A stretch of DNA of 60,623 bases from Klebsormidium nitens. Its lineage: Eukaryota; Streptophyta; Klebsormidiophyceae; Klebsormidiales; Klebsormidiaceae. Shown one piece after another: positions 51,943 to 60,623 of this stretch; the stretch's first letter is position 1, and each line of letters opens with the position of its first letter. Below the pieces are notes generated by a model, which was given only the letters and a program-made list of their open reading frames with translations, ran no database searches and was not told the DNA's origin. Location: NCBI GenBank assembly GCA_000708835.1, contig DF237485.1, forward strand, positions 1 through 60,623, in the 5' to 3' direction. The position numbers and the translations under genes are program-made.

Positions 51943-54900
51943 ATGTCCGGGGCAGGCGCTGCGAGTATTAAAAGCTTGCCTGCATTGTCCTCCAGCGGAC
52001 TCTTTTCAACCACTGAGCAGTCTTCTCAAGGATTTGCTCAAAAGACAGGCCTTTCAAGGAATGTGCGCAAAGGTGGCTGCCTCAAAAGGCAGCTTGCCCC
52101 GCATTCGGGTGCACTGCCAGGAAAGCAAGCAGAAGCCTCTGTTTTTGAATGTGTAGCAGGAGAATTTGGAACAGGACGGAGGCAGAAAAGCAATGGCAAA
52201 TCACGTCGTCATACAATGCAAGCCAGTACAATCATTGCTCCGGAGATTGAGGTGCCTGAGGGACAAGAGTATGTCAGGAGAGGGGGACCAGACGCAGACT
52301 TGGTGGCTAAACAAGCAGCCAAATCGCTGGACCAGCCGAAACTTGCAGACACGGTAGGTAGCCTGCCTTGCACGGCAGTCAGAGAATGTGTCACTATCCC
52401 ATTGGTCGTACAATCCAGCTTTCGGTGGGGGCCGCCGTGCGAAACCCATGATTTGGTTGTTTCCCTCTTTTAGATAAATGCAAGCCAGCACAAGGGTCTC
52501 CAAGATTCAGATTCATAATCTCAAGCTGTGTACAGCAGATTCCCAATGTAAGACGGATACAGCTCCGTACAATAGCTACAGAGACTCTCTACTTTTGCAA
52601 ACACACCTGTTCCGGAATGCAGTGTCTGAGTGTCCCCTCTGCTGCCAATGCAACGTTGGTAGGTTTGTACTTCTGGAGATTCTGCTTGTACAACTTTATA
52701 GCTGTGAAACTCAGAGTTACGCCTCAACTCCAAAGTGGTCAAATTGACTTTCAACATTCAATTCAGCTAGTTGCTTCAGTCTCTGAAGATCCCTAACAGG
52801 CAATCCGGTGAACTCCAACTAACATACTGCTCGCTCAAAAGTCAGATGTGCTTTTTTGCTATTGCAGCTTGCTGCCTTGATCCCTGGGGAATGCAACTTA
52901 GACCTGATAGTGGTGGGATGCGGGCCAGCCGGAATGGTGCTAGCGGCGGAGACAGCAAAGAAAGGGCTGTCAGTTGGACTCATTGGCCCTGACGTGCCCT
53001 TCGTAAACAACTATGGTGTCTGGGTGGACGAGTTTGAGGGTGAGTCAACCACTTTTAACCGCTGTGAGGTTTGTGAGTATCACAGCCCATCCCCGAAGCT
53101 CATCCTGGCCCCAGATTCAACCAATCTCCTCTTCAAGGAAGTCATCCTTCTTGTCCATGTTAAATGGACAATGTGATGCTGCTGATAGTTTCACCAACTT
53201 CGCCCCCGAGCGTGGTGTGTTGTCGATGTATGTTCAATCAACAGCCTCTTTGCGAAGAACTCCCTCTGGAATGCTTTCTGATTGTCGTCATTCATCCCTT
53301 TTCACTGTCACACAGGGTCGCTGGAGTGAAAGATGGTTTTTCAGACCTTTGTCCCTTGTATGTCCAGACGTTCATTTGCTGACTCCAACTTGACTCTTAA
53401 ATCTTCTTCAGTCAACCCCTCCTTGAGACGACAAAGAACTCTTGTCAAGATGAAGCATACTATCACGCAGTACTGAGAGCTCAGAGCAGCTCGTGTTGTC
53501 ATTCCTGGAGATCTTCTGACTTGAGACCTTCCTCATGTTATTAAGACCTATACCAGAAGCATGCCTGCATCTTGGACGTTCCCAGCGATGCATCCAAGTT
53601 TCTTCTGCTTGGCCAGCTTCATGTCCTTAAAAATCGCCACCGACTTACATCTCTGAGGAGGTTAGTGTTCAAAACAACAGCAACAAACGAATCCGCTTTT
53701 TCGTCCCTTGTTTCTGGGCCTCTTCTCGAGCAATCTTCAATACCTCTATGCGCCCCTGCTTGCTCAAACGTTCCTCCTGTCGCTGGCAGCTATCGGGTTG
53801 CGTCACTGCCTCGACGTCATTTGGCAAGACACTGCCCTGTACCTCGACTCAGACTCTCCCATCCTAGTTGGGCGCGGGTACGGCCGGGTCTCTCGGGAGC
53901 TCCTCCGAGCAGAGCTCCTCGAGCGGTGTGCAAAGGCGGGAGTCCTGTACATGGACTCATCCGTGAGGGGGATCGACGATGGAGCAACCGGGAGCACTGT
54001 GCGCTGCAGGTAAGAAAACGATATGGAATCGATTGAAAGGTGTGATGGCTCTTGTAAGCTTGTGTCTGGTTGGTCAAGGCAGGGCAGGTCTGTCCTAGCT
54101 TCTGTGGTCGCGGAATGATGTATGTAAAGCCTTCTTCAAGAACGAGACGCGGGAAACATGGTCCTTGCAGCTGAGAAGAAGTCGGTATAGCTCGAAGGGA
54201 GCAGACGCTTCTTTGAAATAGTCGCCATCTGGTTTCTGTCATCCCTTACTACTGAACGATGTGCATCAGTGTTCAAACATTGCTGCTAATAAGTTGACCC
54301 CACGAAGTCCATACGGAACATCCGCCTTGTCTATCCTGTTCGTCCTAAAATTCTTGCAATTAATTTACGAAAGAGCTGGTCAAAATGTAATTAACACACC
54401 GGGAATTCAGACCAGCCTTACATAGCAGATGAGCTACTCACCTTCAGACCAATACGGCACAAAGACTCGACCAGTCTTCATGAAGTGGGTTGAAATAGGT
54501 TCACAGCAAACCCACGTATTGACGAAGCCTCAAAACATTTCGATCCCGCAGAAACGGGCAGAGCGTCCAGTCGAAGCTGGTGACAGTGGCCTCTGGGGCG
54601 GCCTCGGGGCAACTGATCGAGTACGAGAAGGGGGGGCCGGGCGTCAGCGTGCAAACAGCATACGGGATCGAAGTCGAGGTAAGGCCTCTTTACGGATATT
54701 TTTCGAAACCTGCCATGCACAGATCCGGGAGGCAAAAAAGGATACGTTACATTGGTTGGCACCTCCGCGGAACCCTTCGTTTATGTTAGTCGCCCCGTAT
54801 CAAAAAGAGAACGGCCAATTGAATTCTGGCGCTTTCTCGAACGACACAGAAGGTCTGACCTATGCTAAATCGAGAGTTCTTCGAAGGAAAGCTTACTGCG

Positions 54901-57900
54901 CCAACTCTATGCAAACGCAACGAGAAGAACGCCTACGCAGACCTTGCAAGGTTTTCTTTGGACAAACAGCCTCCATTCAGCGAAACGTGCTTCCTCCATG
55001 TTAGGTTTGGACAAGCCTGGCTTTTGTCTGTACGCAACAAACGACCTCGCTTCCAGAGACAAGCATTCAGTCGATCGTACCAAGACTACTGCCAAGCTTG
55101 TCCATTTGGAGCGAAGGTCAAAGCTCAGTGTCCACAATCTGAACCGTTCGGTCGCAATCACAAGCCTTGCATTTATGAACTGCACGTCAACAAGCAAATG
55201 AATCCCAGGGACAAGACGGTCGAACTCTTCAATGACATTACTCGCCTTCTATGCAGATCGACAACTACCCGTCTGCCCCACCCACGTCTGTGGAACTCTT
55301 AGCAACACTTCTCGCCTTCTATGCAGAATGTGCTTTCTTTTTCACTCACTTTCGCAAAAGCACTGCCGTGCAATGGTTCCCACTGAACGGTCCGGATCTT
55401 TTTCATTTGAGGGCCCAAACAAGTCTGTGGAGCATTTCAGCAACCCTTCTCGCCTTCTGTGCAGATCGACAACTACCCGTTCGACCCGACCGTCATGCAC
55501 TTTATGGACTTCCGGGATTATCGGGGGGCTGGCGCTGGGCATGCTAACCTGGACGACCTGGAGGAGGATCAGCGTCCGACCTTTTTGTATGCTATGCCGA
55601 TAACGCCCACTCGTATCTTTTTCGAGGTAAGTTGAGAGTCTGTTTACTTCTGGAAGCTTTCCGCTCATCTGCCTTGCTTTCCGCTCTTTCGCTCTGGTAT
55701 GTGTTGCTGAAGGGGTCGAGTGCAGCAGTTTGCGGATCAGGAAATCGTATATGCAACTAACTAGGTTTGCGAGGCTGTATGTCTTGAGTAACTTCAGAGT
55801 TCCACATGTTCCTTTCGCCAGGGCCAATGTGCAGGGTGACTTGAACCTAACCGTTGCCATAAGACTGCGTGAGCTTTCCTTAAACTGGCAAAACCGAAAA
55901 GGTACAAAACCTCTCAAGCGGAAACTGCGCTGAACGACAAATACGAAGAAACAGATCAGACCAGGACTAAAGTATGAGGACGGATTTGCAATTCTGTAGG
56001 CCTAATATAAGCCGAAGAAACACGGGGCGTACGGAATAGATGAGTGCCGTGATGACAGGCCGTTTCAAACCTTGCAGGAGACGTCCCTTGCTGCGCGCCC
56101 GGCCATGTCGTTCGACGAGCTCAAGCGCCGGCTGTACATCAGGCTCAAGACGCTCAACCTCGAAGTCAAGACCATGCACGAGGAGGTGGGCGCTTTTCCG
56201 TCTTCGTCACTTAATTCAGACGGCGGAACGGAACAATCGGCGATTCGGTCAAACGCGAACCAAACGCGATGCTTCGCTGCGCCCTTCGATGCTTGTCGTC
56301 TCACCTGCTCTGCTGTGGCGAAGCATTTTTGCCTATGTGCGGTCTGTGGGGAAGAGAAGGGTAGAGGATGCTCAGGTGACATCCCTCTTGGTGCAAGGGT
56401 TCAGCAATCCGTTGTCTTTGAAGAGGTGCGCAAGAATAGCAGACACTGGACGAGGTACTGGGCAGTTATCCCAAGCTTCAAAAAGATAACATCCGCAATG
56501 ACAGTCCCACGAACGAACGGCCTGTAGACACGAGTGCGCAGCTCAGCATCAATGGGTTTGCGACCCGTCTCCTGGTCTCCTGAAAGTCAATACGATAGCA
56601 CAGCCATCTTTGCTTCAATTGCACCGACGTGTTCTGTTCACCGTCCTCGGATTTTCATGCGGCAATGGGATTCTCAAAGCTCTGGTATAAAATAAACGCA
56701 GTGATTGTACCAAAAAGAAGCTCCTTTCTGATCGCGTTCTTCCGGACTGCAGGAGTGGTCGTACATTCCCGTCGGGGGCGCCCTGCCAGTCACGACACAG
56801 CCCCACCTCGCGTTTGGAGCAGCTGCCAACATGGTCCACCCGGCAACTGGTCAGCGCGCCATCGGAATTTCCTTTCCACCATTTGCTCTTTGTTTTCGAA
56901 TAATTCTATCGTTTCAAACGGTCATTGTCAAGTTGTTAAGCATACTGTTTCACATGATTGATCTTTCTAGCATTGGTTCAAGTCCGTGAGGTTTAATGTT
57001 CGTGGAAGCAACGTTGAAATGTGTAGCGGTCGTTTCTCATACCGCATTTTTGCTGCCGCGATCTTCATTTGAGGCGATCCTCTTCGCCCTCACTGTCGCG
57101 GATTGCCATTAATTAGTCTGCACAAAGACTCACGGAGGGCACCTTTTGTTTCTTGTGGCAACAGCCCACGTTGTTCGCCTTCTGTGCAGTCTGGCAGAAG
57201 AACACTTTTAGTGTGTTTGCAAAGATTCACTGGCACGGTTGATGACCGAGGAACCCCGCTTTGCATTAAACCCCAGTAATCTCGCTCGGAGAAAAGGTTA
57301 TGAATCTGCCTTAAAATCGGGGTTGTGGACGATACGTCTCTCTTGGCAGGAAATTTGCCGGCGCTTTCACTCACGAAAGCAACCCACTTTGCGTCAGATA
57401 CTGGTATCCTTGTTTGAGGTGATGTCAGCATCTGTCACTTGGATCGGTGGTGTAACGATACGTTTTTCATCGCAGGTTATTCGCTGGCGCGTTCGCTGAC
57501 GGAAGCACCCCTCTTCGCCGCTCAGATTGCTACTGCCCTTGAGGCGTCAACTGGAAGTGCCTCCGGGAGCGGCCGCAGCATGAAGGAAGCCGCATGCGCC
57601 GGTAAGTCATCGCGGTTGCTGACGTCATCCTTCGTGCTGTTCGCTCGTGCAGCCTCTTGTGAATTGACTGAGGTTTTCAGAAGGAGTCACAGCGCAAGAC
57701 AAGCCGTGTGGACCAATTGATGTAATTTGTCAAGCTGGCGGCTAGGCTATTTTTGTGGAGGCCCGTATCAGCTTTGGGCCACTTGGAAAATGTTTTTTAC
57801 GCAATCACCCATTGCACAACGATGCGCCACCCGTACGCTTGAATCTTGCTTTTCCTTTGACTCGGGCAGGCCGCAAAGACATCGGATCTGAAACAACAGC

Positions 57901-59254
57901 AACTGTGCACCAGTTCTTCCGGTGGCTTTATAGAAAGTGTCCTTCGTCTCCTAGCGAGCTTAGTCGCCGGAGCGAAGCTCGTGAACGTCTGTTAACACGC
58001 GCTGCCAGTCGCCCTGATTCGATCAATTCTGACACTGTATTTTCTCCTCTCTTCGTCCGCAGCCTGGGATGGTTTGTGGTCCCGCGAGCGCAAGCGCCAG
58101 TCCGCGTTCAATGTGTTTGGTCTCGAGTTGATCCTGAGGCAGGACTTGGACGGCACGCGCGAGTTTTTTGATACCTTCTTCCGACTGCCCGAGCCGTAAG
58201 TGCATTCTTGAGTTCCCGTGCTGGCGTATGCTTTGGTTGAATCTCGACCCCAAACCAATAATGAGACGTCTTGGGGCTCAGGAGATCCGCTAGCACCCGC
58301 TGGAAGAGGAACGTCGTTCAATGTCACCGTTCTTGGATTTCGTCAGACGGACATTTTGGAAGAACGTGAGCTTGATGCGCTCACTCAGTGCTACGATTGC
58401 ACGGTTTCAAGCGTCCCTGGGCTTCGCTGCAAGTTCGAGTCCCGTAGGTGGGAGATATCGCTGTAGGTTCGTCTTTACGTCGCTTCACATATCACAAGAT
58501 GGTTAAAACGTTTCCAGTACTTGCAAGCTGAAGCCACGACTGGGCGCTTTGGCGGTACAATGGATCCTTGATACCAACAGCTCCCGAGCCCTCCCTACGG
58601 AAGCGATGTAGCAAAGAGACTAGAGTCGAAATACCTCGCTCACAGCGGACCTGTTTCGATTTTCGAAGTTTCGCTTCAGAAATAGGAGGGGCATCACGGA
58701 AATGCTTCTCGCAAAACCTACTGCAAACTCAAATGGCAAGATCAGCAAACTGCTGGGCTTTTCGGCTCGTGCATCAATCGAGCCTGAAGAGCAGCTCATA
58801 CATTTGCAGGTAACAGGCACGGCTTTCCAGCCACCATTTCTGACATAAAGCAATCCTTCGTTCCGCCGGAAGAGCGAAACGCATGCAACGAATGTTTCTC
58901 GCAACTTCGATCCAAAGAATCTGGAAAGAAGCACATGAAGGTGAACTTGAAGTCCGGATTCAGATTGCATTCTCCCCTTCCTGCAGGCTCTGGAAAGGCT
59001 TCTTGTCGTCCAGCCTTTCTTCGGTCGACCTCCTGGGATTCGCCTTCATGATGTTCGTCAAAGGGTCGAACGGTCTGCGTTACCGCCTGATCGAGCACCT
59101 TGTGACGCACCCGCAAGGCCTGAGAATGCTGCAAGTATACGCTGGGGTAGAAACCGGCCCCAAGCCAAAACAGCTGGCGGGCACCGTTGCGCTGGCGGCA
59201 TTCGTTGCCACAGTCGCTTACATGATGACCAGCATGGGCGGAAACACGAGTTGA
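51943..59254 (+). CDS. LCYE: Lycopene epsilon-cyclase, ten exons
   Basis: Exons: 51943-52353, 52868-53039, 53790-54009, 54564-54678, 55465-55626, 56078-56185, 56753-56849, 57476-57601, 58063-58195, 58987-59254. Phases join to 603 aa. Exon 1 is Ser/Ala/Lys-rich and fits a plastid transit peptide. Exon 2 has the dinucleotide-binding LIVVGCGPAG and the NNYGVWVDEF block. Later blocks are ILVGRGYGRVSR, TVASGAASG with GVSVQTAYG, FLYAMPITPTRIFFE, EWSYIPVGGALP and NMVHPATG. SGAASG, VQTAYG and EWSYIPVGG match epsilon- rather than beta-cyclases. The enzyme forms the epsilon ring of alpha-carotene, precursor of lutein, at plastid membranes. The C-terminus has hydrophobic helices. Confidence 0.92.
55210..55470. 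repeat. Tandem copies of a 3' splice site inside a cyclase intron
   Basis: The true acceptor TCTCGCCTTCTGTGCAG at 55464 is preceded by copies ending at 55256 (followed by ATCGACAACTACCCG, the same as the exon start) and 55326 (followed by different sequence). Upstream of each lies GTC(G/T)(G/A)A...TTCA/CTTAGCAAC-type sequence, so a unit of about 50 bp including the junction was duplicated. Confidence 0.7.
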
Positions 59255-60623
59255 CGGTCCTTTGTGTTTGGAAGAGTTTTTCAATCTTGCTCTAGAATGG
59301 GGCATAGTCGGTTCCGAAGACTTCGTATTGTCGATCCTTGTGCAAAGTGCGCAGGGGAACAAGCTTCTCGTGTCGGCACAATGTTTTGCATCCAAGAGTT
59401 GCGGGAGTTTGACTGCATTGAATAAAACTAGGACGACATGTAACCTACAAGGTTCTCTTACCTTCAAGATTCAGCCGAGTGAAGATTCTTCCTTCTTTCC
59501 TTTTTGTAGTTCGGTATTGCCTTGTGGCATACTATCGTTTTGCCGTCACTCAATGCGTCTGGCATATACCGCTCGTCATAGAGCTGCACTCATTGTCCAG
59601 CCGGCATGCATGAGCGTAGCTGGATAATCTTATACCTTGTGTTTCGAAAAATAGTACGAGTTGTCACGCCCGATTGTGTCGCATCCGATTCGTGTCGTAA
59701 CTAGATGAGGAGACAATAATTGGTTGTAATAATTGTCTCAGTAATCGCGTAGTAGTGTTGGTTGAGGGCACTGGTGAGTTGGGGAAAGAATGCAAGCAGG
59801 GCATTCTTTCTTCTGTTCAATCTTAGGCTTTGTAAGGGCGACTTCATTGTAAATCCTTGAGAGCTACGGTACGATGGCCAGTAAGAAGTTTCCCTCCATG
59901 CCATGAGGGCGTGGTTGTATTTCAGTGACTCATTCACACTCATGAACCGTTCTGACGTGTCGTGATCGCGCTGGACGCGGCGCAGTCACATCTCACAAGA
60001 GTGATGCAAGTGACATGCTGTGGTGCCGACATGATCTAGCACCGAGATGGTCTGTCGCGACAGAGTTTCTGGCCAATCAAATAGGGCACGCACTAGCTTG
60101 GAAACTGCATGCCATATGTAATGTTGATGGTCTCTGATTTCGGTTTTGCCGTACGTACTGCGGATTGCGTCAAACCTGATACCGGTGGACGCTGTACGTT
60201 GCCGCGCACACTATCGAGCACTGCTTCCCGCTTATAAACCGTATACCTATGTGAGATGGACCAAACCCTTGCGAGGGTTTCGATCCGCGGTGGAGACAGT
60301 GTCACCTTGCCGTCTGGCTGGGCGGTGACCGGGCACGAAATCGAGGCCAAACCCTTATTATGTGATGGCCTATTCTTCGTGACGGACGGAGGGGATATTG
60401 CGCGATAGTGTGAGAGTCAACCGGTATCGGGTTTGACGCAATCCCCAATACAACCAAATAGGCCTGCATGATACATTTGTGATGTCCATGCGTTTCTTAT
60501 GCTCTTTCTCACTTGCTCGCTATGCTCCCACCTACCAAAAGATAAGTTCGTAGTACACCTTAACACCGACCTACAATCAGAGGTTGGGCATCGTGTCAAA
60601 ACATATGTGCAGTGGCGTCCGGA
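59255..60623. other. Host DNA downstream of the cyclase gene
   Basis: Presumed 3' untranslated region followed by intergenic DNA. No gene or RNA that I can support before the window ends. Confidence 0.35.

Noticed and set aside
58796-59467. Minus-strand 223-codon ORF
   Set aside because: Overlaps the last exon of lycopene epsilon-cyclase in antisense; low-quality composition.

Overview
The window joins two kinds of DNA. Bases 1 to about 18.6 kb, possibly to 19.29 kb, carry a compact, almost intron-free block of virus genes. From about 19.3 kb to the end the DNA is nuclear genome of a green, plant-lineage organism with many-exon genes. The host genes I could assemble are lycopene epsilon-cyclase, a FAM91 trafficking protein, a PUX2-type UBX protein and two GDS/DxxH acyl-esterase-like membrane proteins. 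Their family resemblance, the GC-rich exons, and introns of a few hundred bases with some GC-AG donors suggest a streptophyte green alga (a Klebsormidium-like organism would fit). The genus is inference.

The viral block looks like an endogenous Polinton-like virus (PLV) or close relative. Its hallmarks are the C-terminal end of a D5-like (SF3) primase-helicase running off the left edge, an A32/FtsK-type packaging ATPase (3526-4431), a PLV-type major capsid protein (5554-6774), and two small virion proteins next to the ATPase that are candidate penton/minor capsid proteins. Around these are a very large S/N/T-rich fibre-like protein (8148-12242) with a fibre-tip-like ORF after it, a second fibre gene split by one in-frame stop, three free-standing GIY-YIG proteins with a C-terminal zinc finger, a small protein of a family known from large algal viruses, and several orphan proteins. 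Most virion genes lie on the minus strand, packed end to end, and five have TATAAA 0-3 bases before the ATG. Except for the fibre breaks all frames are open, so the copy looks young or still under selection. A 58-bp exact inverted repeat lies at 673-730 and 18467-18524, and a 92-bp-arm inverted repeat (18754-19288) sits where viral DNA gives way to host DNA.

Host region, left to right: a repeat-rich gene-poor stretch (19.3-22.8 kb) holding a MITE-like element with G-runs; a plus-strand esterase-like gene (22812-29206); a decayed inverted copy of the FAM91 last exon (about 30.2-31.5 kb); a minus-strand esterase-like gene (37776-33030); an orphan ORF (39041-39739); FAM91 (46810-39967, minus) with a one-base frameshift in exon 1; divergent from it PUX2-like (47731-50991); then lycopene epsilon-cyclase (51943-59254). 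Exon chains were built by eye from GT/GC-AG sites and phase. FAM91 (after allowing for the indel), PUX2, the minus-strand esterase and the cyclase each give an uninterrupted frame, which supports the models.

Main points for follow-up: the provirus and its fibre module, the TATAAA-ATG promoter layout, the two inverted repeats, and two host introns that carry tandem copies of their own 3' splice site.
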